Positions 46,001 to 55,395 of a DNA stretch of 64,000 bases are shown piece after piece. Each line of letters starts with the position of its first letter. The stretch's first letter is position 1. The stretch lies in assembly GCA_037127315.1 (NCBI GenBank), contig JBBBDQ010001918.1, forward strand, positions 5,422,501 to 5,486,500, given 5' to 3'. The translations under genes were made by a program, and so were the position numbers. The notes under the pieces are model-generated. The model did no database searches, was not told where the DNA came from, and was given only the letters and a program-made list of their open reading frames with translations. This stretch comes from Ascarosepion bandense. Lineage: Eukaryota > Mollusca > Cephalopoda > Sepiida > Sepiidae.

Positions 46001-48610
46001 ACTCACATGCTCGATCCCTGATATCCGCAGCATCCTTCTCTAGAACTTATTTCACTTGCTTCTGTCTTTTCCAGATGCTCAGTATTATTTTCCTTTTCGT
46101 TTCCATCATTTCCAAAACCACATCATTACTCACATGCTCGATCCATGATATCCGCAGCATCCTTCTCTAGAACGTATTTCACTTGCTTCTGTCTCTTCCT
46201 GATGCTCAGTATTACTTTCCTTTTCGTTTCGATCATTTCCAAAACCTCATCATTGCTCACATGCTCGATCCATGATATCCGCAGCAGCCTTCTCTAGAAC
46301 AACATTTCACTTGCTTCTGTCTTTTCTGGAAGCTCAGTATTAATTTCCTTTTAGTTTCCATCATTTCCAAAATCTCATCATTGCGCACATGCTCGATCCA
46401 TGATATCCGCAGCAGCCTTCTCTAGAACCACATTTCAGCTGCTTCTGTCTTTTCCTGATGCTCAGTATTATTTTCCTTTTCGTTTCCATCATTTCCAAAA
46501 CCTCATCATTGCTCACATGCTCGATCCATGATATCCGCAGCATCCATCTCTAGAACCACATTTCACTTGCTTCTGTCTTTTCCTGATGCTCAGTATTAAT
46601 TTCCTTTTCGTTTCCATCATTTCCAAAACCTCATCATTGCTCACATGCTCGATCCATGATATCCGCAGCATCCATCTCTAGAACCACATTTCACTTGCTT
46701 CTGTCTTTTCCTGATGCTCAGTATTACTTTCCTTTTCGTTTCCATCATTTCCAAAACCTCATCATTGCTCACATACTCGATCCATGATATCCGCAGCACC
46801 CTTCTCTAGAACCACATTTCACTTGCTTCTGTCTTTTCCTGATGCTCAGTATTAATTTCCTTTTCGTTTCCATCATTTCCAAAACCTCATCATTACTCAC
46901 ATGCTCGATCCATGATATCCGCAGCATCCTACTCTAGAACCACATTTCACTTGCTTCTGTCTCTTCCTGATACTCAGTATTATTTTCCTTTTCGTTTCCA
47001 TCATTTCCAAAACCTCATCATTGCTCACATGCTCGGTCCATGATATCCGCAGCATCCTTCTCTAGAACTTATTTCACTTGCTTCTGTCTTTTCCTGATGC
47101 TCAGTATTATTTTCCTTTTCGTTTCCATCATTTCCAAAACCTCATCATCACTCACATGCTCGATCCATGATATACGCAGCATCCTACTCTAGAACCACAT
47201 TTCACTTGCTTCTGTCTTTTCCTGATGCTCAGTATTAATTTCCTTTTCGTTTCCATCATTTCCAAAACCTCATCATTACTTACATGCTCGATCCATGATA
47301 TCCGCAGCATCCGCCTTTTCCTGGTGCTCAGTATTATTTTCCTTTTCGTTTCCATCATTTCCAAAACCTCATCATTACTCACATGCTCGATCCATGATAT
47401 CCGCAGCATCCGCCTTTTCCTGGTGCTCAGTATTATTTTCCTTTTCGTTTCCATCATTTCCAAAACCTCATCATCACTCACATGCTCGATCCATGATATA
47501 CGCAGCATCCTACTCTAGAACCACATTTCACTTGCTTCTGTCTTTTCCTGATGCTCAGTATTAATTTCCTTTTCGTTTCCATCCTTTCCAAAACCTCATC
47601 ATTACTCACATGCTCGAACCATGATATCCGCAGCATCCGTCTTTTCCTGATGCTCAGTATTATTTTCCTTTTCGTTTCCATCATTTCCAAAACCTCATCA
47701 TTACTCACATGCTCGATCCATGATATCCGCAGCATCCTACCGTATTAACCACATTTCACTTGCTTCTGTCTCTTCCTGATACTCAGTATTATTTTCCTTT
47801 TCGTTTCCATCATTTCCAAAACCTCATCATTGCTCACATTCTCGGTCCATGTTATCCGCAGCATCTTTCTCTAGAACTTATTTCACTTGCTTCTGTCTTT
47901 TCCTGATGCTCAGTATTATTTTCCTTTTCGTTTCCATCATTTCCAAAACCTCATCATTACTCACATGCTCGATCCATGATATCCGCAGCATCCATCTCTA
48001 GAACCACATTTCACTTGCTTCTGTCTTTTCCTGATGCTCAGTATTAATTTCCTTTTCGTTTCCATCATTTCCAAAACCTCATCATTGCTCACATGCTCGA
48101 TTCATGATATCCGCAGCATCCTTCTCTAGAACGACATTTCACTTGCTTCTGTCTTTTCCTGATGCTCAGTATTAATTTCCTTTTGGATTTCATCATTTCC
48201 AAAACCTCATCATTGCTCACATTCTAGATCCATGATATCCGCAGCATCCTTCTCTAGAACCACATTTCACTTGCTTCTGTCTTTTCCTGATGCTCAGTAT
48301 TAATTTCCTTTTCGTTTCCATCATTTCCAAGACCTCATCATTACTCACATGCTCGATCCATGGCATCCGCAGCATCCTTCTGTAAAATGACATTTTACTT
48401 GCTTCAACTTTTTCTTTCATCTTTGATGATATTTCCAGCATTCACTGCAATTCAGTACTCTATTTTTTGTTTTTCGCGAAATTTTCCTGTCTCTTAATAC
48501 TTTACTCAGTTTCTGGAATGCAGTCTTCGCGATGCAGATTATTCACCTTTATTTAAACTTTTGTAACTGCTTGATTTTTGTATCTCTCACATGGTATCTG
48601 CAGTTTGCAA
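43048..48610 (-). pseudogene. L-A LINE 3' end with massive internal tandem expansion
   Basis: The left part (43048-43240, minus strand) is the L-A tail, with ILTGQIEWRDRGKQ and the GGCACATAGAAGAAG end. The right part (48390-48610) is the upstream L-A region (KMKEKVEASKMSFYRRML and a KYL-like block). Between them, where a normal copy has about 100 codons or fewer, lie 5.1 kb of 128-bp units derived from the MLRISWIEHVSNDEVLEMME segment. The flanks prove that the array arose inside one LINE copy. No functional product is possible because units shift the frame. Confidence 0.88.
43245..48400 (-). repeat. 128-bp satellite, about 40 copies, derived from LINE coding sequence
   Basis: Successive CTGATGCTCAGTATTA sites lie 128 bp apart (43391, 43519, 43647 and so on). 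Each unit includes CCAAAACCTCATCATTGCTC, CACATGCTCGATCCATGATA, CCGCAGCATCCTTCTCTAG and AACCACATTTCACTTGCTTC. Variants AACTTATTT for AACCACATTT, TACTCTAG for TTCTCTAG and ATACTCAG for ATGCTCAG cluster between 44.9 and 47.9 kb, with partial two-unit alternation. A few units near 47.3 and 47.6 kb are 99 bp. Confidence 0.97.
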
Positions 48611-49288
48611 TTTGCATGTTGTAGAAGATTTTAAAAAAAAAGAAAAAAAAGATATGAATGACGGACCAAAGATTTGAACACGCGTAAGATTCAAAAACCA
48701 ATCACAAAAGTTCAAACACTTCAAGAATTACCTCTCATCCTATTTCTGTTTATCACAACTTTATTTAGTTTGGGATTTTTCAACCAATCCTTATCCAATA
48801 TGAGGTAAAGGTATAAATGTTTATCTGATATAGAATCGCTTCAATAGCAGGGAAGAAATTTCCCGATATTCTGTCTTTGAAAGTCCATTTTGCGAGGAGG
48901 AGAGATTAAAGATAATGCTGGTCTTGTCAATACCTTCAACGTAGTCTTCTCGCTTTATATGTGAATCCAGAACGGCCCGGAAAAAGAGCCGAGACCCTTA
49001 TCGCTGGAAGATAAGAAAGTGTCGCGGTCATCTCTGTTGAGAAAGCGAAAATAATCGCGTAACTGTGAAAGTTGCTGATAGCGCATCCGAAGTGTTTTTG
49101 GACATCGGCTGCATCAAGTGGTAAAATCAGACTGGTCTCGAACTATGGTGAGTGTAGGCACCGGAATAGGCGACACATTTCGAAAATGGGGTCTCTTCAA
49201 GGCTATGCTACAACTCATAATTAGAATCAGGTTGGTTTTAAATTAAATGATGACGATGATAAAAAAAAGTCTAACATGAAGAAGGAAC
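48611..49288. other. No assigned gene; comparatively GC-rich patch
   Basis: Positions 48880-49240 are less AT-rich and free of recognised repeats. CGAACTATGGTGAGTGTAGG near 49138 places an ATG directly before a consensus-like splice donor, but no long frame or second exon supports a gene. Confidence 0.4.

Positions 49289-49327
<39 letters not shown>
49289..49327. repeat. (AAT)n microsatellite, upstream of L-R copy 1
   Basis: About 13 AAT units directly before the truncated L-R copy. It continues the series seen at 49688 and 50716. Confidence 0.96.
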
Positions 49328-49331
<4 letters not shown>

Positions 49332-49333
49332 TA

Positions 49334-49687
49334 TAAAAAACTGTCAAAATATAAAAACCTGGAAATTGAAATAGAAAAAATGTGGAAATTGAAAACAAGA
49401 GTTGTGCCAGTGATAGTAGATGCACTTGGAATGATAAAAAATGGAACAAAACAACACATTGAAAGAATCCCTGGAAACCCCAGCTTAAGAGATATACAAA
49501 AAATTGTCTTATTAAGTACAGCCCACACACTAAGGAAAACTTTATCTATGTAATGCTAGGGATGATAGGGAAGATAGAAAAACATGAAATGGAGTCATAA
49601 CAACACGCCACGACCTGCCTTAGGTCTCCCCGCAGACTTGGTTGGTAGTGAGACCAAAGCAGAAATCGAAATATGATGAAAAATAAC
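49334..49687 (+). pseudogene. L-R retrotransposon, short 5'-truncated copy
   Basis: Matches 50366-50712 of the longer copy with only about four differences in some 350 bp (for instance GTAGATGCAC versus GTAGGTGCAC). It encodes only the last about 70 residues, from KLSKYKNLEIEIE to RKTLSM, and the 3' untranslated region. Its 5' end joins (AAT)n. With no zinc knuckle or nuclease left it is inert, but its similarity to the neighbour shows recent insertion or duplication. Confidence 0.9.

Positions 49688-49720
<33 letters not shown>
49688..49720. repeat. (AAT)n microsatellite between the two L-R copies
   Basis: About 11 AAT units. They are read as poly-Ile at the start of the next open frame. 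Confidence 0.96.
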
Positions 49721-50578
49721 GAAAAGCAAAACAGAAGCCAAGAACCAACTATTGCGGCAAAAAATATAAAAATGAAAGCCAAAGATAAAGCTCTTGAAAA
49801 GATGAAACAGCGCTGGCAAGACAAACCTCTGCATGGCCAATATCCAGTACGTGCCAATAAATCCAATGTTGACAAAGTTAATACTCATCGATGGTTACGT
49901 GCATCTGGATTAAAGTCTGAAACTGAAGGATTTATACTTGCAGCACAAGACCAAAGTCTTTTCACGAGAAACTTTCAGGCAAATATTATGCATAATAATA
50001 TGGATCCAAAATGCAGGTTTTGTGATAAACACCAAGAAACAATAGACCACCTAATCTCAGGCTGTTCTGTGCTTGCCCCAAACGAATATAAAAATCGCCA
50101 CGATAGAGTTGGGCAATATTTACATTGGACAATGTGCAAACATTATGGAAAAGCTGTAAACAAACACTGGTATAAACATCATCCAGCACCGGTTACAGAA
50201 ATAGAAGATGTAACCATTCTATGGGATTACACCATCTACACAGACAGAAAAATTGAAGCAAACAGGCCAGACATTAATGTTAAAAACCAGAAGGAGAAAA
50301 CTTGTCTATTAATTGATATGGCTTGTCCAGCGGATTGTAACATAGCAATCAAGGAATTTGAAAAACTGTCAAAATATAAAAACCTGGAAATTGAAATAGA
50401 AAAAATGTGGAAATTGAAAACAAGAGTTGTGCCAGTGATAGTAGGTGCACTTGGAATGATAAAAAATGGAACAAAACAACACATTGAAAGAATCCCTGGA
50501 AACCCCAGCTTAAGAGATATACAAAAAATTGTCTTATTAAGTACAGCCCACACACTAAGGAAAACTTTATCTATGTAA
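49721..50578 (+). CDS. L-R non-LTR retrotransposon ORF, C-terminal part: zinc knuckle plus restriction-like endonuclease
   Basis: The open frame runs from 49673 to 50578, but its first 16 residues are translated (AAT)n, so the element-derived part starts near 49721 and is 5' truncated, lacking the reverse transcriptase. Residues numbered on the 301-residue frame: Cys114, Cys117, His126 and Cys131 form C-X2-C-X8-H-X4-C, the knuckle that precedes the endonuclease in R2/R4/NeSL-type elements. RHDRVGQYLHW follows at 142-151. Asp200 (in RPDIN) and Asp215 (in LLIDMACP), with nearby Lys residues, fit the PD-(D/E)xK nuclease. Such elements nick a specific target and prime reverse transcription there. 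The frame is intact to its stop, so the copy is young. It lies between TAA arrays, as Dong-type elements do. R4/Dong membership is inferred. Confidence 0.8.
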   Translation, partial: EKQNRSQEPTIAAKNIKMKAKDKALEKMKQRWQDKPLHGQYPVRANKSNVDKVNTHRWLRASGLKSETEGFILAAQDQSLFTRNFQANIMHNNMDPKCRFCDKHQETIDHLISGCSVLAPNEYKNRHDRVGQYLHWTMCKHYGKAVNKHWYKHHPAPVTEIEDVTILWDYTIYTDRKIEANRPDINVKNQKEKTCLLIDMACPADCNIAIKEFEKLSKYKNLEIEIEKMWKLKTRVVPVIVGALGMIKNGTKQHIERIPGNPSLRDIQKIVLLSTAHTLRKTLSM

Positions 50579-50715
50579 TGCTAGGGATGATAGGGAAGAT
50601 AGAAAAACATGAAATGGAGTCATAACAACACGCCACAACCTGCCTTAGGTCTCCCCGCAGACTTGGTTGGTAGTAAGACCAAAGCAGAAATCGAAATATG
50701 ATGAAAAATGACATA
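50579..50715 (+). other. L-R 3' untranslated region
   Basis: Present after both L-R copies and inverted at 4478-4620: CATGAAATGGAGTCATAACA, then CTGCCTTAGGTCTCCCCGCA and ATCGAAATATGATGAAAAAT. It runs straight into (AAT)n. Confidence 0.85.
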
Positions 50716-50736
50716 ATAATAATAATAATAATAAGG
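50716..50736. repeat. (AAT)n microsatellite downstream of L-R copy 2
   Basis: About seven units ending the L-R tandem. Confidence 0.95.
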
Positions 50737-50754
50737 ATGAAATACATAGGTAGA

Positions 50755-50868
50755 GCGAAATAAATAAAGAATACTTAGAGAGCCAGCTTTCCCTGACGAT
50801 CCGTTAAGGTGAAACTTAGGTAGATTTTATGGCTCTCTAGGTATTCTTTATATACGCTCTCACACACT
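50755..50868 (+). repeat. Inverted repeat with hammerhead-like core
   Basis: AAAGAATACTTAGAGAGCC near 50766 pairs with GGCTCTCTAGGTATTCTTT near 50833. In the loop CTGACGA (50793-50799) is followed by TCCGTTAAGGT and GAAAC (50811-50815). The order is that of a hammerhead core with C at the variable seventh position. Stem II is short and imperfect. Confidence 0.6.
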
Positions 50869-51150
50869 GATTGAGCACTCTGGAAGAATTGTAGACTTTG
50901 AAAAACACTAGCTAACCTGGCATGTACGCATCGCTCATTCACTAATGAATTAGAGCACTCTAGCTATTGGGCGTGTATAATGATAATATACATGCTAAAA
51001 AATCTGCCTTCTTCTACCGAGCGCCCATAGCCCAGAGGTAGAATCGCCGACTGACGCCAATTCGGTCGGGTTTCAATCCTGGGTTAAAAGCAATCGGAGT
51101 CTAACCGTACTGATTAGCTGTGATACAGCAAAACAGATCTGTCTGCGGAT

Positions 51151-51155
<5 letters not shown>
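50868..51155 (+). repeat. SINE-B, most complete copy
   Basis: The A-box-like CATAGCCCAGAGGTAGA and B-box-like GGGTTTCAATCCTGG are about 40 bp apart, as in tRNA. Upstream about 150 bp includes GAGCACTCTAGCTATTGGGC. The 3' end is ATCTGTCTGCGGATGACTAT, then (AT)n to 51202. This copy defines the family. Confidence 0.9.

Positions 51156-51202
<47 letters not shown>
51156..51202. repeat. (AT)n microsatellite
   Basis: About 23 TA dinucleotides forming the tail of SINE-B. Confidence 0.97.
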
Positions 51203-51206
<4 letters not shown>

Positions 51207-51416
51207 CCATATGAAAATGATTCGACATATAGAAAAATAGTTTTTCTTTAAGAAAGCATTTTCATTGCTATTAATGATAGGTTATATGTATGTGCATTGC
51301 TCTTCTGATAACATTTTAAGCATAAATATCACATTATAGACGGCTGCAATTTGAACAATATTAGATAAGCAGATGACACATTGCTGATTGCTGATTGCTG
51401 ATTGCGGAAAGGAAAC

Positions 51417-52040
51417 TAAATTCGGTTCTCTGTGCAACGCCCGGAAGTTTTTCCCGCCTGAGTCCATACTGCATATCTGTTCTCTTTGGGGTCTTTGACA
51501 AAATACAACCGAGAATCTGTAATGTGATCGACACCGACTTGGCAGCCTGATTACAGTCACTCTCTCACCGGCGTGATGTGGCTTCCCTGTGCCTCTTCTA
51601 TAAATACTTTTACATCTTCTGCTCCGAATAACTTAGTTCACTGGTTTCCCCTTAGTATGAATTTGCAAGAGATACTAGATTAGCAACTAGGTCCCACCCT
51701 TTTACAGTGAAACATATTAAATGTAACCGCAATTTCTACTCCTACAGCTTCTTTTCTCGCACTTCCCGCCTGTTGAATTCCCTTCCACATACTTGCTTCC
51801 CCTACAGCTACAATCTCCAGGAATTTAAATGTAAGGTCAATAGACACCTCCTAACACACTAACTCGCACCCATTCTCTCAAACGCTCTACCCCTCTACCC
51901 AACCCCTATCTTCGGTATCCTCATCAGTCTACCACCCTCCTTCCTATAACTAGCCACTCTTTCTCAGCATTTTTCTCTATGTAACCCCCTGCGCATTAGT
52001 GGCAGCGGAATGCCTTTCTTGGGGTGAAATGATTAAAACA
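51417..52040 (+). pseudogene. L-B LINE C-terminal fragment
   Basis: Begins with the KxGSLCxARKFFPxESILHI block. A deletion then removes the HPCIEYC region. It continues with DKIQPRICNVIDTDLA and RLATRSHPF to the C-terminal FKC-VNRHLL and stop. The 3' untranslated region ends CTTGGGGTGAAATGATTAA and an A-rich tail. Frame breaks are present. Confidence 0.85.
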
Positions 52041-52189
52041 ACTCCCAAAAAACAAAAAACAAATCCTCCTACAGAAAGTAGTTAAACAAACGGAAGGAGT
52101 CCATGTAAATTACAAGGAAACTGAAAGCATGGTCATTAGTAAAAAGACTTGTTTAAAATGTCAACTACAGGTCGGGGATACTAAAATCA
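52041..52189 (+). pseudogene. Short L-A LINE fragment
   Basis: GAAACTGAAAGCATGGTCAT, then AAATGTCAACTACAGGTCGG and ACTAAAATCA correspond to the ESMVISK - CQLQVGDTKI stretch of L-A, compare 35640-35700 on the other strand. Confidence 0.6.
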
Positions 52190-52455
52190 ATCAGTTTTTT
52201 TTCTTTTTAATAATCGTCTCCCCCCAAGGAAGGCAGAACCGCCACTGGTGCGCAGGGGGTTACATAATAGGAGAGTGAAAAAAGAGGATAACAAGTCAGG
52301 AGAGTTGCATGATAGCAAAGTGTCATGTGAGAAAAAGGATGACAAACAAGGAGGTAAGAGATGACAGTTGGCGTTAAAGTTAAACTCTTGAAGGTTGTGG
52401 ATGTCAGGGAAACAAGAATACGGAAGCAGGATGTGTGTGAAAAGAAGCTGATAGA
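52190..52455 (-). repeat. L-B LINE 3' fragment
   Basis: Minus-strand L-B tail (CACCAGTGGCGGTTCTGCC and the preceding LPYSCFPDIHNLQEF peptide). It is broken by the junction to a PLE piece at 52456. Confidence 0.8.
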
Positions 52456-52456
52456 G

Positions 52457-52815
52457 TATATTTCGGTCTCTCACGCGGTGTGACGTCATCCAACCACATT
52501 ACAAATTTACGACCTGCGTTTGCTATTCAGTGACTATTAACGTCGCATAGTAATGTTTTATGTCAATACAAGTAAATATCATCTTTGATGGTGGATGTCT
52601 TTATGTTAACGTCCTTGTAACCTCTCTGAAAATGGCTCATCTGAGTCGAAAGCTCAGAACCTGCATAATTAAAAAATATCCAAATGTTGTGACATGCTTG
52701 TCTTTATTTTCACCTAACTTAAGACCAAAATACGATGTTTAGAACGGCTCATGATTAAACATAATAGACATTCATTGTCTGTTATATTTAACAGTATATG
52801 TTTAGAAAAAATATA
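52457..52815 (+). repeat. PLE lineage-1 3' region with hammerhead-like core
   Basis: Third copy of the region seen at 23355 and 36993, starting at TTTCGGTCTCTCACGCGGTG. CTGAAAA at 52626, GGCTCATCTGAGTC hairpin, then GAAAG at 52648. It lacks any endonuclease coding sequence. Confidence 0.75.
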
Positions 52816-52895
52816 TATATAGGTACAAATAGTCTGTCTCTTTCATTTAGATAAGACATGAATATGCTCTATTAAAGAGACAGACTCTTCTTTTT

Positions 52896-52898
<3 letters not shown>

Positions 52899-52951
<53 letters not shown>
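52899..52951. repeat. (CA)n(TA)n microsatellite
   Basis: About 15 CA then about 11 TA dinucleotides. Confidence 0.97.
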
Positions 52952-53048
52952 GGCCAAAGCAAAATATATTTGGGCTCAACCAAAGACAGCTTTAAGACCA
53001 GTTGGTTCAACCACATATCTACGTTTAAAATAGAAAAAATAAAAAAAC

Positions 53049-53291
53049 AATGCAACATTGGCTAATCACGTCTGGAAATTGAAATCAAAATATAAAAACG
53101 GTCCACACATAACGTGGAGCATTAAATATGTAGACTGTGCCAAGAAGAAAAATTAGAAATTATGACATTTTTTTTTAATCGTATCACCCCGAGACCCAAA
53201 TAAAGACAAACTGCTAAATGAAAGAACAGAAATTATGACAAAAAGCATCCACACTAAGAAATACCTCTTAGGCCCATACAATCATGGATGA
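53049..53291 (+). pseudogene. Penelope-like element: C-terminal endonuclease remnant (lineage 3)
   Basis: From 53049 one frame reads NATLANHVWKLKSKYKNG, then HITWSIKYVDCAKK and a stop. This is the LS-HIW-LK----Y-I-W-I block found after the GIY-YIG core in Penelope-like elements. A second frame from 53193 reads KDKLLNERTEIMTKSIHTKK and YLLG, matching the terminal LLN-RSEI-SKCRHR-K-LL block, with Cys replaced by Ile. Between the halves, 53167-53192 is a poly(T) plus a piece of the L-B tail, apparently a short insertion. The nuclease core and reverse transcriptase are missing. Confidence 0.65.
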
Positions 53292-53429
53292 AAACGTCAT
53301 AATTCGTTTGAATTTAAACAAAGTGCGTTCATAAATTCTCTGCCGCGTGAACGTTCAAATAAAACACCGTTACAAGAGCGTTCTTAAAAAGAAAAACAAT
53401 AAAAGGTAAAATCAGTTATTAAAAATTGC

Positions 53430-53455
53430 CTGAAGACACCACTCATGGTAGAAAC
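53430..53455 (+). other. Hammerhead-like core downstream of PLE remnant
   Basis: CTGAAGA, then C-ACCA-CTCA-TGGT-A, then GAAAC and CTGGGTACC. The consensus core is kept (variable position A), with a 4-bp stem II. It lies about 140 bp after the endonuclease remnant on the same strand. Confidence 0.5.
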
Positions 53456-53497
53456 CTGGGTACCAAAATAACTTTGAATATATATATATATATATTG

Positions 53498-53835
53498 TCA
53501 TCCGCAGACATTTCTGTTTCGCTGTATCACAGCTCATCAATACGTTTGAACATCAGATTGCTTCCAGCCACGATTGAAACCCGACTAATTTGACATCAGT
53601 CGGAGATTTGACCGCTAAGCTATTGGCGCACAGTGGAGGAAGGCAGATTTTAGCGTGTTATATACACAATATACACAAACACCAGTAGCCAAGAGTGTTC
53701 ATTCTATTGCCAGAGAACGATGTGTACATAGCAGTGAGTAGCTACTGTTTTTAAAGCGTACTATTTCCCCAATGTGCTCAGTCGACAGGCGAGAGCGTAA
53801 ATAGTCATCCGCAAACAGTCCTGTTTCGCTGTCTT
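53498..53835 (-). repeat. SINE-B copy plus start of a second
   Basis: 53498-53800 is a full minus-strand copy. 53803-53835 repeats the GTCATCCGCA...GTTTCGCTGT 3' end, giving a head-to-tail dimer cut short. Confidence 0.85.
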
Positions 53836-54514
53836 TTTCAAAGCGTGTGGATGAATGTGTTACTTTTGGATGGCATAACACACCGTTGCAAACAAATCAA
53901 GACCAATACCAGATATCGAGTAAGTAATCTTGAAAGCCCTAAGCTAAGTTCGATCGTTTATTCCTTCTCCTTTCTTTGTCGAATCTGTGTTGCAGTCGAA
54001 TGTCTATTTGCTTTTAGTGTGTGTACCACGAAAGGCTTCACAGTAAAGCATGATTCGGTTACCATTTGTCATGTTTTTTTTTTCATATCTGTGTCTTTCA
54101 AATGCAGCTTCTCCATGGATTGTACTGTGCGGCTATCGCAGTATTTCCTGGCATCTTTGAAATACATAAAATGGATTAAAATAGATTCGTTATTGAGTTT
54201 GAAGCTGGCCATATATGTTGTGTTGAAAGCCGGGTAAGCAAATAAGCAAACAAACCGCCCAAGGAAATAAAAACATACGGATAATAGATTATCGCCAAAT
54301 CTGGTATTCTTAGAAGACTAAACGGATTTCCAAAAGATCAATAAGTAACCAAAAATACTGATACCATAAAATTCTCAGGAATGAATAAGAAAAATAAAAG
54401 CAAAAACGAACTTGCAGAAAGCATGATAGAGCATTTACAAGATTATTATATTATAGAATTGAACTGATCATTCAGGAATTCTTACTCTTGAAATCTAATC
54501 AGAATCATCTGTAG
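53836..54514. other. No recognisable gene
   Basis: An open frame of 130 codons (53845-54237) begins with ATG and encodes a Cys/Phe/Ser-rich peptide. I see no domain, signal or splice context and do not call it a gene. Confidence 0.45.
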
Positions 54515-54517
54515 CAC

Positions 54518-54550
<33 letters not shown>

Positions 54551-54580
54551 GCACACACGCACACACACACACACACACAC
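54515..54580. repeat. (CA)n microsatellite
   Basis: CA repeats with ACGCAC interruptions. Confidence 0.96.
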
Positions 54581-54587
54581 ATTTGGT

Positions 54588-55395
54588 GTCGGGATATGGC
54601 CTACCTCTTTCATTCTGATATAGTATGTGGCCTACCTCTTTCATTCTGGTATAGAATATGGCCTAGCTCTTTGATTCTAGTATAGTATGTCGCCTACCGC
54701 TTTGATTTTGGGATAGTATGGAGCCTACCTATTTGATTCTAGTATAGTATGTGGCTTACCTCTTTTGATTCTGGTATAGTATGTGTCCTACCTCTTGGAT
54801 TCTGGTATAGTATGGGGACTACCTCTTTGATTCTGGTATAGTATGTGGCCTAGCTCTTTGATTCTGGTATAGTATGTCGCCTACCGCTTTGATTTTGGGA
54901 TAGTATGTCGCCTACCTCTTTGATTCTAGTATAATATGTGGCTTACCTCTTTTGATTCTGGTATAGTATGTGTCCTACCTCTTGGATTCTGGTATAGTAT
55001 GGGGCCTACCTCTTTGATTCTGGTATAGTATATGGCCTAGCTCTTTGATTCTGGTATAGTATGTGGCTTACCTCTTTTGATTCTGGTATAGTATGTGTCC
55101 TACCTCTTGGATTCTGGTATAGTATGGGGCCTACCTCTTTGATTCTGGTATAGTATATGGCCTAGCTCTTTGATTCTGGTATAGTATGTCGCCTACCGCT
55201 TTGATTCTGGTATAGTGTGTGGCCTACTTTTTTGATTCTGATATAGTATGTGGCCTACCGCTTTTATACTGGTATTGTATGCATCATAATTCTCTGCTTC
55301 GTGTATAGTATGTGGCCTAATTTTTAAATCTGGTATAATATGTGGCCTATCTCTTTGATTCTAGTATATGCGGCCTATCCGGTTTGCATGTGTCC
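54588..55395 (+). repeat. 31-bp minisatellite, about 26 copies
   Basis: Unit built from GGTATAGTATGTGGCCTACC and TCTTTGATTCT, with variants (GTCGCCTACCGC, GTGTCCTACC, GGGGCCTACC) that recur in the same order, showing duplicated blocks of about 5-6 units. It decays towards the right end. Confidence 0.95.

Noticed and set aside
47152..47735. LINE-like repeated peptides in the 43-48 kb array as a repeat protein gene
   Set aside because: Only a few 99-bp units keep the frame; the 128-bp units shift it, and the flanks show that the array lies inside a dead LINE.
49673..49720. Poly-isoleucine N-terminus of the L-R open frame as a membrane anchor
   Set aside because: It is (AAT)n read in frame; the true element sequence begins after it and is 5' truncated.
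53845..54237. 130-codon open frame as a host gene
   Set aside because: No recognisable domain and no splice context; a frame of this length can arise by chance.
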